Source: Fragum whitleyi (Eukaryota > Mollusca > Bivalvia > Cardiida > Cardiidae). From it: a stretch of DNA of 64,000 nt. Position 1 is the first letter of the stretch, and each line of letters opens with the position of its first letter. The translations under genes and the position numbers were made by a program. The notes beneath the pieces were generated by a model. The model did no database searches. It was not told where the DNA came from and saw only the letters and a list, made by a program, of their open reading frames with translations. The stretch is from assembly GCA_948146395.1 (NCBI GenBank), contig OX411543.1, positions 68,335,474 to 68,399,473 on the forward strand, written 5' to 3'. Shown here one piece after another: positions 23,082-34,984 of this stretch.

Positions 23082-23393
23082 TTGGGGCTTGTTTTTTATA
23101 TCTCAACTTGACATAGACATACAGTTTATTTCACCAAAAAATAATAATGCTGTACTAATACACAACTTTCACTTCACGTATATTATTAACACGCTAATTT
23201 ATGTTTTAAACGATGTTTATTAAAATTTGCGTACGAATTTACTAGTATCACATGTTTGCATTACTTTATTTGGGAGTCATGTGATAAGCCAAGCTATTGA
23301 TAAAAGCACTAGCCAATCACGTGATCTGCTTATTTGGTAATGTCGCGATCTGTATTCTCGGTATTGTTGCAATTGCACAAGCCGCTCACGTGA
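23057..23393. promoter_or_regulatory. cluster of TCACGTGA palindromes (M-box / E-box like)
   Basis: The 8-bp palindrome TCACGTGA occurs at 23057-23064, 23317-23324 and 23386-23393; further CACGTG cores lie at 23634 and 24197. The last two TCACGTGA copies sit in a 69-bp tandem duplication sharing CACGTGATCTGCTTATTTGG, the first preceded by CCAAT. CACGTG is the target of bHLH-zip factors such as USF and MITF/TFE. A regulatory role is inference; no transcript is established nearby. Confidence 0.45.
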
Positions 23394-23960
23394 TCTGCTT
23401 ATTTGGTAATGCCGCGACCAGTATTTCGTAGAATTATGAAATAGCTTCTTTTATTGGTCTAGTTTCTCTTTCTGAACGACCTTATTACACATTCAACTTT
23501 TGGCTATTTTATACTATAGTGGAAGCATATTGACCTGAACCTGGCCTTTGTGATTTAAATAAATTAAAAATCTGATCTTTTCCCTTCGGCAAAACACGAC
23601 TAACCTGTGGAATTCAATCGTAAAGTTGGGGTGCACGTGTACGCTCTGTTAACCCGTTATCGCCCATGTTTTGTTTTTTTTTTTACTGTAACAGCGATAT
23701 TTGGTCACCCTCATGAACAAGTGAATCAAAACATGAATGGTGTCTCCTATTTAATAATCTTTAGATGCGGGAGAAAAAGATACACATTTTCGTTTTTTAC
23801 ATGCAATTTATGTTTTTTTGACTGGAAATGAAATCCCCTCACACAGTCTCACACAAGCAACAATTATTATTATTATTAATATAATTATTATTCTAATTGA
23901 ATCGTTATCTACATGACGAGGTGACCTGTGTATCGGAATACTACGCATGTCTGTAATAAT

Positions 23961-24151
23961 GGGCCAACTTATTTCTCGCCCGCTTTCGGGTCGGGTGTAG
24001 ACTGGTGTCACTATGGTTATCAGAATAGCCTATTCTAGGCTATAAAAATAGTCGAAATGTGGACCAGTCTAGAGCTGGTCGCACGCTTTCTGCGAGATTC
24101 TCTGATAATGCAGGCAACAGTACCCGCCCAGGGTCAGAAATAAGTTGGCCC
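23961..24151. mobile_element. MITE-like inverted repeat, 191 bp
   Basis: The ends are inverted copies: GGGCCAACTTATTTCT at 23961 and AGAAATAAGTTGGCCC ending 24151. Inner pairs include GGGT...ACCC and ACTGGT (about 24000) with ACCAGT (about 24063). No clear target duplication. Non-coding; superfamily unknown. Confidence 0.65.
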
Positions 24152-24333
24152 TTATATAATATAACGGAATATAACGGAATGTCAATGCCTGATCGTCACG
24201 TGCCGAAGTATCTTCGGATTTGTATTCATGAGCCTAATAATTTATTCTGCATAAAGGTTCAGGTATAGTTCCGCAAGCTAGAGTGAGGTCCGAAAACCCG
24301 TTATCTCCTATCTTTTTCAATGTTAAATTGATT

Positions 24334-24420
24334 CCTGGTATTTCTTTTACCTGTACTACCATTACACCCTTTCCTAGCCTCTGACTGCTATCTCACATAC
24401 GTTTACGATTTTCTCAGGTA
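24334..24420 (-). mobile_element. tRNA-derived SINE, body fragment
   Basis: CCTGGTATTTCTTTTACC, TTTCCTAGCCTCTGACTGCT and TCACATACGTTTACGAT align with the inverted body of the copy at 58110. Neither head nor tail remains. Confidence 0.6.
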
Positions 24421-24471
24421 AATATGCGCTCGCTAAACAATTCTGTCTACAATCACGAAATGAAATTCTTT

Positions 24472-25555
24472 TGTTTTTAGCTCACCTTAGCACATTGTGC
24501 TTAAGGGGAGCTTTTAGGAGTTGGACGTGCGTCGTCTGTCGTGTGTCGCCCGTTGTAAACAATGCTGGAATTTCATCTCCTTCTGAACCATTGTGCTGAT
24601 TTCAATGAAACTTTACCAGAATGTTCCTTGGGTGTCCCTTTTCAAAAACTGTTCGTGAAGTTTTGATTGGCCCATAGATATGGGCGTGCAGGGCTGGGCT
24701 CATTTTGAACCCAAAATCTTTAAACGCAATTTTCTCCTGAACCACTGGGCCGATTTCCAATGAAACTTTACAAGAATGTTCCCATTTATGAACCTTTTAA
24801 AAACTTGTTCGCCAAACTTTAATTGGCCCATAGATATGGGCGGGGCTGGACGGGTCTTATTTTTAGCCCGAAATCTTTGAACGACATCTCCTTCTTAAGC
24901 ACTGGGATGATTTCAATGAAACTTTACCAGAATGTTCCTTTAGTGACCTTTTTAAAAATATTCTCAAAATGTTGATTGGCCCATAAATATTGGTGTGGCA
25001 GGGGGGGGGGGGGCTATTTTGAACCCCATAGCTTTGAACGACATGTCCTCCTGGACCACATGGCCGATTTCAATGAAACATTTACCAGAATGTTCCTTTG
25101 GTGATCCTTTTCAAAAATTGTTCGTGAAATTTTGATTGGCCCATAAATATGGGTGTGCTGGGCAGAGTTTATTTTAATTCGAAATCTTTAAACGCAATCT
25201 TCTCCTGAACCGCTTGGTTCAGGAATACAAGAATGTATCTGGGGTGACCCTTTTTTTAAAAAAAATTCGCGAAATTTTGATTGGCCAATAAATATATGCG
25301 TGGCAGGGCGGGGCTTATTCTGAAACAGAAATCTTTGATTGGAAACTCCTCCTGAATCACTGGGCCGATTTCAATGACACTTTACCAGAATGTTCCTTTG
25401 ATGACACTCTTCAAAAATTGTAGGCAACATAAATATGGCCGTGGCGGGGCAGGGCTAATTTTGAGTCCCCTCTATAATGAATTGGTGGGCATGGTCTATT
25501 ATCACTGTCAATTTTTGAAATAACATCTCCTATTCAACAATTAGGCAAATTGAAC
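24472..25555 (+). mobile_element. HINE-like element, GGGCGTGG core with GAGCAC hairpin (family B)
   Basis: The 5' end is TTTTTAGCTC with a hairpin of the GCAC attg GTGC type (24475-24515) and a GTGCGTCGTCTGTCG tract. About five tandem units follow with GATTTCAATGAAACTTTACC and GGCCCATAAATATGGG landmarks, period roughly 155 bp, and a poly-G run at 25001-25012. No CTCTTGTT end; it stops abruptly at a LINE fragment. Confidence 0.6.
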
Positions 25556-26140
25556 GCATTCCAACTTATCAGTACTTTCGGTACTTTGATTTATTATCGA
25601 TGATATCGACAAAGATACAAATCTAAAGAAACTTCCGCCATTTTTCATTGAACAATTACTGCAGTCGATAACAGGGCAGACAACATCCCTTTAAAACTTA
25701 AATCTGGCGGACTACTTATTGAACTAGAAAAGCAAGTCCATGCCGAAATCTAATAAATATGACGACTTTTTTTCAACATTCCAGTCTCTTGTTTACCGCA
25801 TCAAACTCTAAACACATCAAGAGGTGTGAATTGGTGTGGAGACTTGAGGGAATAACCGAAACCGAAATAACTGAGGAGTTGAAAAGCCAAAACGTATCAA
25901 ATGCCAAACGATTTATCTGTTTATCGTGACGTAATTTAGAAGCAAACAAAAACAATCATTCTGACATTCGGCTCTGCTTTTTTTTACTAAAATTAATTAA
26001 AGTAGGATATGCGAGCGTTAATGTAGATTTATATATTCAAAATCCCATCCAATATTACAAATGTTACAAATATGGGCATCATGTGAACAAATATAAAAGC
26101 AAAGTTGATGATGTGTGTTGTAGTCCAGTCAATACAAGGT
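25556..26140 (+). pseudogene. Jockey-like LINE ORF1 fragment
   Basis: Frame-hopping translation gives blocks typical of Jockey-type ORF1 (gag-like) proteins: SNSKHIKRCELVW then ITETEITEELKSQNVSNAKRF near 25790-25910, VGYASVNVDLYIQNP near 26005-26045, and a CCHC zinc-knuckle remnant YYKCYKYGHHVNKYK near 26050-26095. The usual CFKCQKYGH knuckle has lost its first Cys and the last Cys. Stops and frameshifts show a dead copy. It is independent of the longer LINE at 33.3 kb. Confidence 0.65.
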
Positions 26141-26179
26141 TCAACATCAAACTAATTGCAACAGAAATAATTTTATAAT

Positions 26180-27371
26180 AACAAGAGCAACGCTCTGGGC
26201 GTGGCATTATACGCCCGAAGCTCTGAAATAAATGGGTGATGTTTTGAACTTTTTATTGTTCCTTTGGATGTATTTTCTAGCAAACACTATAGTATCTATT
26301 GTATTTATTATGATGGCAGTGTTTGTTTTCAAAATTCACCGAGTACTAAAATATTCACGAAGTGTTGCGAGTATTACTAAAATATTCACAAATTCAATCA
26401 GATTGAGATAGTGTAATGAAACACTCTAGCTATGAGTTCTACTTACATGTGAAGTTTCAACATCGTAGTCCTTGTATTTTGAAAGTTATGGACCGGACAC
26501 GAATTTGCAAACTGAATCAAACAAAGGGCAATAACTCAAAAAATATATATGGTAGAGTTAGGGTTATTGCGCTCTGCACATCCTAGCTATGAGATCTATA
26601 GACCTGTGAAGTTCCAAGACCATAGGCCTTATAGTTTCAAAGTTATGGACCAGACACGAATTTGGTAACTGAATCAAAGAAAAGGCAATAACGCAAAATT
26701 TACGAATAGTAGAGTTGTGGTTCTTGTGCTCTGCACACCCTAGCTATGAGATCTATACACATGTGAATTCTCAAGACTATAGGCCTTATAGTTTCAAAGT
26801 AATTGACACGACAAGAATTTGCTGACTGAATCAAACAAAGGGCAATTACTCAAAAATACAAAGGATAGAGTTGTGGTTATTGCTCTCTGCACACCCTAGC
26901 TATGAGATCTTTACACCTGTGAAGTTTCAAGACTATAGGCCTTATAGTTTCAAAGTTATGGACCGTACACGAATTTGCTAACTGAATCAAACAAAGGACA
27001 ATAACTCAAAAATTACAAATGGTAGAGTTGTGGTTCTTGCGCTCTGCACACCCTAGCTATGATATCTAAACACCTGTGAAGTTTCAAGACCATAGGCCTT
27101 ATAGTTTCAAAGTTATGGACCGGACACGAATTTGCTAACTGAATCAAACAAAGGGCAATAACTCAAAAATTACAAATGGTAGAGTTGTGGTTATTGCGCT
27201 CTGCACACCCTAGCTATGAGATCTATACACCTGTGAAGTTTCAAGACCATAGGCCTTAAAGTTTGAAAGTAATGGACCGGACACGAATTTGTTAACGGAC
27301 AGACAGACGGACAGACAGACGGACAGACAGACGATGCAGACGGTAACATAATACGACCCATTCGGGCGTTT
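26180..27371 (-). mobile_element. Pearl/HINE-like element with 157-bp core
   Basis: The left end is AACAAGAG overlapping a GAGC aac GCTC hairpin, then GGGCG...ACGCCCGAAG. Six units are marked by AGCTATGAG at 26427, 26585, 26742, 26898, 27055 and 27212 (156-158 bp). An ACGG/ACAG microsatellite (27296-27345) follows, and the right end contains TTCGGGCGTTTAG, the inverse of the left ACGCCCGAAG. The unit shares ACAAAGGGCAATAACTCAAA with the element at 12127, showing a common core under different termini. The open frame at 27191-27397 is an artefact. Confidence 0.75.
27296..27345. repeat. (ACGG/ACAG)n microsatellite
   Basis: Alternating GACAGACAGACG units at the 5' end of the pearl-like element; a similar tract is at 13532-13564. 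Confidence 0.9.
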
Positions 27372-27599
27372 AGAAATGAAGTTAAAAGGTCACCCAATAG
27401 TATTTTAAAAATCTATAAAAATCTATCAGGCCGTTATATAGAAAAACGCAATTGAAAATTTTGGAGAGGAGCTTGCGTTTAGAGTACTCTTAAAACTTTG
27501 ATAATATTGATCAAGCTTTTCATGACATAGTTGATCTATGCACAATTTCACTATTTTCAAGCATGTTTTGTCAAATTGATTGAAAATAAATTACAGCAA

Positions 27600-28345
27600 T
27601 TAATTGTTTTTGTTTTCTTCTTTGTATAGGCTTATAAATTTTTGGTCATGTTGATATTTTTGTGTATTCTTTTATGATTTATTATCAAGTACTTATATCC
27701 AAAGCCTCCATATGACTCTGACTTTTTACTTGGATTTTAACTTGGGCATATCTTTAAAAGAATTATAACTTATCTCATGAAACCTCATAAGTTGATAGAT
27801 CTTATCAAGAGGAAGTGCAGTGCACACAAGAACAAAACTCTGTCATATGTATTTTTTTAGTTTCTGCCCTTTATTGTTAAAATACATGTACTTGGATTTT
27901 GTTCGGAGTATATCTCTCAAAGTAGTATAATAATAGCTATAATCACTAAACTTCATAGTTTTATGAATATTATGAAGGGAATTCTCAGTGCATAAGAACT
28001 ATAACTCCATTTTCATACTTTTGAGTTATTTCCCTTTGTTATTTTTTTTACACAGGAGTATATCGTTTAAAGAATAATAGCTTAGAAAGTGAAATGTCAT
28101 GTGTAGGATAGATCTCATTAAGAGGAAGTGCAATGCACAAAAACATTTACTATTACTCTTTGAGTTATTGCCCTTTGCTGTTTTACATTTTGTAATATTG
28201 TCTGGTGGTATATCTCTGAAGGTTGGCTTTTGTAGGTATTACATTGTATCATCAATTTTCATTAGAGAATAGATGTTATTATGAGGAAGTGCAGTGCACA
28301 AGTTGCGTGACCTTAGCAAACATATTTTTGGTTACTTTCCTTTGT
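27600..28345. repeat. degenerate 156-bp core array, inverted orientation
   Basis: GAGGAAGTGCAGTGCAC-like landmarks near 27809, 27974, 28122 and 28283 (148-165 bp apart) with TTGAGTTATTGCCCTTTG. This is the inverse of the core in the 12.1 and 26.2 kb elements. Another unit appears at about 29345-29405, so the element at 28347 may have split this array. Confidence 0.6.
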
Positions 28346-28346
28346 T

Positions 28347-29325
28347 GTTGCTAGCTCACCTGGGCTCGAAGTGCTCAAGGTGAGCTATTGTGATCGTACA
28401 ATGTCCGGCATCCGTTGTCAGTCGTCCGTCGTGCATCGTCCACAATTTCTTTAAACATCTATTTCTCCTATACCAGTGGGCCAATCTTAATGAAACTTGG
28501 CAGGGACGTTCCTTGGGTCAAGCCCTACCAACGTTGTCCAAAAAAATGAAATCCACCCTTTACTTTCCCTTTACCCTTAACAAAAAAAAGGTTAAAAAAT
28601 GAAAATCTTCAAAAATCTTCTTCTCTGAAACCAGAAGGCAGACAGCTTGCATATTTGGTATGTAGCATCACCCAGTGGACCTCTACCAAGTTTGTTCATA
28701 TTAAGTCCCTGGGGTCATATTTGGGCTTTGCCCGGACGCATCCCTTTTAGCTCTTCTGAGCAAAACGGGTAAAAAAATGAGTCTTCGAAAATCTTCTTCT
28801 ATGAAACCAGAAGGCAGAAGCTTTCATATCTGTTACAAAGCATTATCTTGTGGACTACTACCAAGTTTGTTCATATCTAGACCCTAGAATCATATTTGGG
28901 CTACATCCGGGCGCAACCCTTTTTACATAGAATCAAAGAGCGAAAATCTTTTAAAATCTTCTTCACCGAAACCAGATGGTACATAGCTTTCATATTTGGT
29001 ATGCAGCATTATCTTGTGGGCCCCTACTAAGTTAGGTCATATCAAGACCCTAGGGTCATATTTGGGTTCCACCCGGGCGCATCCCTTTAAGCTCATCTGA
29101 GCACGATGGGTGATAATAGGAAAACCTTCAAAAATCTTCTCTGAAACCAGAAGGCAGACAGCTTTTATGTTTAGATTGTAGCATCATCTAATGGACCTCT
29201 ACCATGTTTGTTCATATCAAGGCTCTGGGGTCACATTAGGGCTCCATCCCTGTGCATCCTATTTTACATAGAATCAAAGAGCCAAAAGGCATATCCGTCT
29301 TGCTCTTGGCAGAAAATATTCTATG
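28347..29325 (+). mobile_element. HINE-like element, CCAGAAGGCAG core (family D)
   Basis: The 5' hairpin is AGCTCACCTGGGCTCGAAGTGCTCAAGGTGAGCT-like (28353-28386), followed by a GTCAGTCGTCCGTCG tract. Core units with CCAGAAGGCAG and ATATTTGGGCT landmarks lie near 28631, 28807, 28972 and 29147, about 165-176 bp apart. Units include GCTCTTCTGAGC or GCTCATCTGAGC blocks that look like captured terminal hairpins. No clean 3' end. The open frame at 28390-28602 is not supported as a gene. Confidence 0.6.
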
Positions 29326-29409
29326 GTATTGAAACTCAATGATAACGAGAACTATCACGAGAACCATAACTCTATCATATGAGTTATTGTCCTTTGTTTA
29401 TTATCAGAC

Positions 29410-30508
29410 TTAATCAAAACATAATTCACAGTTGACATCCAGCTGTGTGACGGATGTATCTTGTGACAGTTTGACATCTTGTTATAAATTAACAGCAAAT
29501 ACTTATATATTATCTAATTCCATAGATGATAACCATTACTCTTTTTTTAACATCTGTTTTTTTCAAAAGCAAATGTTGCTGATAATTATGTATTGACACA
29601 AAATAATAGTCAGTTTATATTATATGTTGACAGAAAGTTAAATTCTCGATCATCAAGATAGCAGCTAGGATCCAAGGGTTGACCAATAAATCTCTTTTGG
29701 ATAAGACATGAGATCATGCCCCACATGATGGTTCCTTCCACCGATTAAGGAACCATGCGTACGGATCGAGCTCAGGACTCAGGCTTAAAAACAACAAAAC
29801 ACAGTAAAAACAAAATATTATACCTTGAAGAAACCTATATTTCTGCATTCCTCACTGTCGCCTTGACTGTTAAACAAATCAATGAAAACAGATCAGTTTT
29901 GACGATATTGAAGGATTATCATTCAAAATTTATCTTGGCTGTTTCGGAACAAAAAAGACAAGCTCATGTCATCACCTAGGCGTTGTTGTAACAAATTTTC
30001 ACTTTTATCAAAACTTTGTTACTACTTAAAATATTCGCTTGAAACTTTGCATATCAGCACAAGAACAATATTTACCACTAAGACTAAGGCTACCACCTGA
30101 AGTACTTAATGATAGTACTTTCTCTCACTTTCATTTCGGGTACTTATTTGCTAATAAGCTTCTAATTAACATCTTAACTACGAGTCAAAGAGTGAAAAAC
30201 AAATAGAAAGATTTATAAACATTACAATACCAAACTTAGTTGATATATTGCATTGTGGCTGCTATCTCAAATTCATTAAAACACATGCTCTATGTTGAAA
30301 AGGTGTTATTGATCAAATTTAAAGTCATCTATTTGCTACCAGAGTCGGCCACAAAAAAGGTTTTTGATACATTATTGTGCTTTAAAGACTTAATAAAAGT
30401 ATCTGACCCAAAAAAGTCAATTGAATGATATATGTTTTTCCTTTTCCCAGCGGTTATTCAAAAGAATACAACATGCTATTTGAATATTCATGTAGAATAA
30501 TATTAGTT
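29410..30508. other. spacer, no gene recognised
   Basis: Contains a perfect 10-bp hairpin, ATGGTTCCTT (29728-29737) with AAGGAACCAT (29747-29756). The short plus-strand open frames at 29755-29979 and 30240-30428 have no recognisable motif. Confidence 0.4.
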
Positions 30509-30509
30509 A

Positions 30510-32182
30510 CTTTTTAGCTCACCTGAGCACGAAGTGCTCAAAGGTGAGCTATTGTGATCGAGCTGTGTCCGGCGTCCGTCGCCCGTCGTCCGGTCGTCCG
30601 TCAACATCTTGTGTGCACTCTCGAGGCCACAGTTTTGGCCCAAATGTCTTGAAACCTGGTCACAATGTTTGTCTCCATCAACTCTCGGTCAAGATCGAAA
30701 TTGGGTCAAGTTGGGTCAAAAATGGGGTCAAGGGGTCAAATCTTAGAAAAACCTTGTTTGCACTCTAGAGGCCACATTTTTGGTCTAAATGCTTTGAAAC
30801 TTGGTCAGAGTGTTTGTCTTCATCAAATCTCGATCAAGTTCGAAATTGGGTCAAGTGGGGTCAAAAATGGGGTCAAGGGGTCAAATCTTAGAAAAACAAT
30901 GTGTGCACTCTAGAAACCACATTTTTGGTCCAATTGTCTTGAAAATTGGTCAGAATGTTTGTCTCCATCAAATCTCGACAAAGTTCCAAATTGGGTCAAG
31001 TGGGGTCAAAATTGGGATCAAGGGGTCATATCTTAGAAAAACCTTGTGTGCACTCTAGTAGCCTCATTTTTGGCCCAAATGTCTTGAAACTTGGTCACAA
31101 TGTTTGTCTCCATCAAATCTCAGTCAAGTTCAAAATTAGGTCAAGTGGGGTCAAAAATGGGGTCAAGGGGTCAAATCTTAGAAAAACCTTGTGTACATTT
31201 TAGAGGCCACATTTTTGGCCCAAATTTCGTAAAACTTGGTCAGAATGTTTGTCTTCATCAAACCTCGATCAAGTTCGGAATTGGGTCAAGTGGGGTCGAA
31301 AATGGGGTCAAGGGGTCAAATCTTAGAAAAACCTTGTGTGCACTCTAGTAAGCACATTTTTGGTCCAATTGTCTTGAAACTTTGTCAGAATGTTTGTCTC
31401 CATCAAATCTCGATCAAGTTCGAAAATGGGTCAATTGGTGTCAAAATTGGGATCAAGGGGTCAAATCCTAGAAAAACCTGTGTGCACTCTAGAAGCCTCA
31501 TTTTTGGGCCCAAGTGTCTTGAAACTTGGTCACAATGTTTGACTCCATCAAATGTCAGTCAAGTTCGAAATTAGGTCATGTGGGGTCAAAAATGGGATCA
31601 AGGGGTCAAATCTTAGAAAAACCTTGTGTGCACTCTAGAGGCCATATTTTTGGCCCAAATGTCTTAAATCTTGGTCAGAATGTTTGTCAACATCAAATCT
31701 CGGTTAAGTATGAAATTGGGTCAAGTGGGGTCATAAATGGGGTCAAGGGTTCAAATCTTAGAAAAACTTTTGTGCACTCTAGAGGCCACATTTTTGGCCC
31801 AAATGTCTTGAAATTGGGTCAAGTGGGGTCAAAATGGGGTAAAGGGGTCAAATCTTAGAAAAACATTTACTCAAATATCTTGAAACTTCGTCAGATTGTT
31901 TGAATGAAACCTAGGTTAAGTTTGAAATTGGGTCAAGTGGGTCCAAAATGAGGTCAAGGGGTCAAATTTATTAAAATCCTTGTGTGCACTCTTAGATTGA
32001 AAATTATGTATTTTGGTAAGAATGTTTGTCTTGAAATCTCATACGAGTTTGATAGAGGGTCAAACACTTTTTTTAGTACTTTAGAGGCAACATATTTGTC
32101 TGAAATGTTAACTTCTTGATATCTTTGACTTTTGTTAAGCCATGCATCAGGTGAGCGTTTAAGGGCCAATGGTCCTCTTGTT
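30510..32182 (+). mobile_element. HINE-like element with 145-bp core array (complete)
   Basis: The 5' end is TTTTTAGCTC with hairpin AGCTCACCTGAGCAC gaa GTGCTCAAAGGTGAGCT (about 30516-30549) and a GTCCGTCGCCCGTCGTCC tract. The core has about nine units; GTCAGAATGTTTGTC-type landmarks repeat at 145 bp, as do chance start codons at 30801, 30946, 31091 and 31236. The 3' end is GGTGAGCGTTTAAGGGCC, a hairpin, and CTCTTGTT (32175-32182). Since 145 is not a multiple of 3, the frames run only 70-112 codons and repeat the same peptide. Confidence 0.85.
30620..31990. repeat. 145-bp tandem array
   Basis: Units carry GGGGTCAAGGGGTCAAATC and CACTCTAGAGGCCACATTTT. Sequence identity between units is high in the middle and falls at both edges. 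Confidence 0.9.
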
Positions 32183-33344
32183 TAAAGATTCATCGTAGCA
32201 TTTCAATGAATAGATATTAAAGTCACTCACAAAACCTGAATATCGACATATTTCTATTATCAAATATCTCTTTTGTCACAATGTTTTTTCTTTCACCCAG
32301 GATGTTTACATAGCAATCTACCATAAAAAAGTTCCTGTCTGATTTTTGATGTAGGATAATATTGGTTGCACGTTAAAAATGTTCAAAACCTATAAAATGA
32401 ATAGATTTTAGAATGTGCACTTACAAAATCTGACTGTTCATTATGATACTGATATCTCCCTTTCAACAAGTGAAATGAAAGACTTTTCTTTTCCAAAATG
32501 TTTCAATAAAAAACTGCATGATAGAATACAAAATCCTTATTGATTTTGTATGTATGACAGTGCAGGTACTTGTAACAAGATAGATGCCAAATTTCTAAAT
32601 GAATAGATATTTGAACGTTCACCAAAAAAACCCCTCTAAATATTGTAATGATTTAACCAAAATCCCTTTTTCCACAATGTTTGTTGATTTTTTTATCATT
32701 CTAAAATCTCTTTAATGAGCAGATATGTACATGTTTATCTAGCAAAAGTAATATGGAAATGAAATACCACAAAATGATTTAAAAGAAGTCTTGAATATTC
32801 CAAAGGAGAAAATCCATATGTGCTGGAAACAAATAACGGTTTACCATCAACCGGCTAATGTTCATATTTCAAATTGTGTGAATATCTATTTTCTATTTTT
32901 TTAGACTGATTTTAGTTTTTACATTATGGTTATCCAGATGAGTAACTGTAGAAAAATATTGGGTTTAATGTTTCCTACAAAATACTATGCTATAATTGTT
33001 GAAATAAAGACTTTAAATAAGTGGTTGGGGTAATTTCACATGCAATCTATCATTTCTAGACAATTAAAATTTCTTAAGTAATGAAAACAGTATATTTTTT
33101 GCTTTTAAAGACAACCTAAGACACACTTTACATGAAAAAAAAGTAAATTGGTGATTTTAGATTTAATAAGATATTGTTTTTCTAGCATTATATTAGGGAA
33201 AATAGGTATTAAGTTCAGTAAGGAGATTTTTTCGGGGTCAACTTTGGAATAGGGGTTGAAACTATCAATGTATCAAAAAATACAAAAATGATTTCTGTTG
33301 CAATTAGTTTGATGTTTGGTTATTTTTTTGGAGTAATTGACAGG
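32183..33344. other. AT-rich spacer
   Basis: No exon, repeat core or element terminus seen. Confidence 0.4.
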
Positions 33345-33349
33345 ACTAT

Positions 33350-34121
33350 AGCCGATGTGGTGAGGAATGGTACCTCCAGCGTTGCCAGGATTGCACTTAG
33401 ACCATGAAATGTTTAAATTGCCGTGGCGAGCACAAATCAATTTCAAGAAAATGCCCCGCCTGGAGGAGAGAAAAGGAAAGAGTTACTTTTAAGTACAAAG
33501 GAAGCCTCTCTTTCCAAGAAGCAAGAAAACAATCGAACACATGATTAATTTAAATTATTCCTATGCACAAAAAGCTTCAGCTCGTACTAATAAAGATAGA
33601 TGTCAGAATTGCAGGGATCTATTTCAAAAACTCTGCATATTTTTTGAGAAATGAAAGAAGAACTAGCAAAATTATTTCCAAATTCTAAAGCCGTTTCTCC
33701 ATCTACCTCCCAATGACAAAAATTCCCCGAAAGTGTAAAAGAACCAGTATGCTACTCAATCGCAAAACGTCACCGCTACTAACAGCCAATCCAATCCATA
33801 AAAGAAAAAGTCTACAACACCCAAGAAACCAAGTCCTGAATCCGTTAAAATGAAAAAAAAAGTTTTACTTGAAGAGATATGAAAATAAGAAAAGAAGCAC
33901 AGATCCCGATTGACAAGTTAAATCCTCCTGTGATAGCTACTTCAAATCGTTTTGACGAATTGAGTACTAACGAGGAGGAAAATAAAGAGGAAGATGAATG
34001 GAAGATGATTCAAAAGATCATGAACCGTCGGATTGTTACAGCAATCCGGAACAACGGACAGATCCTCTACACGACTCTAAAACACTCAAAACAAATACAT
34101 CTATGGATGTTTCACAATTAA
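33350..34121 (+). pseudogene. LINE ORF1 (gag-like, zinc knuckles), broken
   Basis: Translation near 33350-33540 gives a CCHC array: SRCGEEWYLQRCQDC, then CLNCRGEHKSISRKCPAW, continuing RREKERVTFKYKGSLSFQEA, the usual ORF1 knuckle and linker of Jockey-type LINEs. An in-frame stop lies between the knuckles and more follow. The frame at 33879-34121 (80 codons) carries TSNRFDELSTNEEEN, a typical ORF1 C-terminal block. The product would bind element RNA. Upstream ORF1 sequence is missing. Confidence 0.7.
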
Positions 34122-34984
34122 AGTTGAGCATCCGGGTGCAATTAGACAAGGTGCGTACTATCTTAATGTGGTAAAGTTACATAGATGACCGAATCGTGTT
34201 GTGGATTTTCGTTTCTAAGATTAAAACGATGACTCCAAAATATTCCATACGTTGCAATTTTACTAATACGATACAATCCTGATGATCCTGATACAACAGG
34301 ACATCAACATGTAGATCCCCTTTCTTCCCCCGCGGCGGCATATTTTCCGGCTATTTATGCAGAGTCAAAACGTCCATCAATATAGGAAACCCCCTCATTC
34401 TCATACCAAATATCAATTCTGGGAGAGTACTCAGTTCATGGCTCCGCCTTCATCGGCCCCAGGAAATATCAAAGAATCAGCGCTCATTTCCTCATAACAT
34501 TACACATCTCACTTTCTAAAGATGTATGCCTTTCGAGGCATATCAGCAAGATAAAAAAAATAATGTTATCGGTCGTTTCCGAGGATAAATACTTTTATGA
34601 AAATCACAAAATTACGATTAATTATAGAACAAATACATAAAGAAATATCAAGAAACAAATAGGTTTATGCTTTAACTAGAAAATTTTACCCTTTACTATA
34701 AGATTATTAATTTTGCGTTGTCTAGAGACATATTCCTAGAATATAGATCATTAAAGCGTTTTCTAGACTTGAAAATCAAAATAGCTTTTAGCGGAAAATA
34801 TTTAAACATTAACTTCTTCCCAATATAACAAATGCTAAAATTTAAGTCTTGTCTCTTCGCTTTGTTCTGTTTCACTAGTAGCCGAAAAGTCTATTTGAGG
34901 ATATAGATATCTGGTAAAATATGAATAATTACATACTTCCAACAATAATTTGTATTTTTACTCCTTTAACCTTTATAATGACGA
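34122..34984. other. LINE interior, unrecognisable
   Basis: Lies between the ORF1 and ORF2 remains. AT-rich, with no conserved block that I can place; it may include a later insertion. Confidence 0.3.

Noticed and set aside
24150..24182. Target duplication for the 191-bp MITE
   Set aside because: The AT-rich flanks (AATAAT and TTATATAAT) are not an exact direct repeat.
27191..27397. Minus-strand frame with a CPSVCPSVCP repeat
   Set aside because: A translation of the ACGG/ACAG microsatellite at the end of a pearl-like element.
30544..31858. Seven overlapping plus-strand frames with the same peptide (SSKLGQVGSKMGSRGQILEK type)
   Set aside because: They arise from the 145-bp array. 145 is not a multiple of 3, so each frame ends after one or two units and restarts in another frame; no protein repeat can be continuous.
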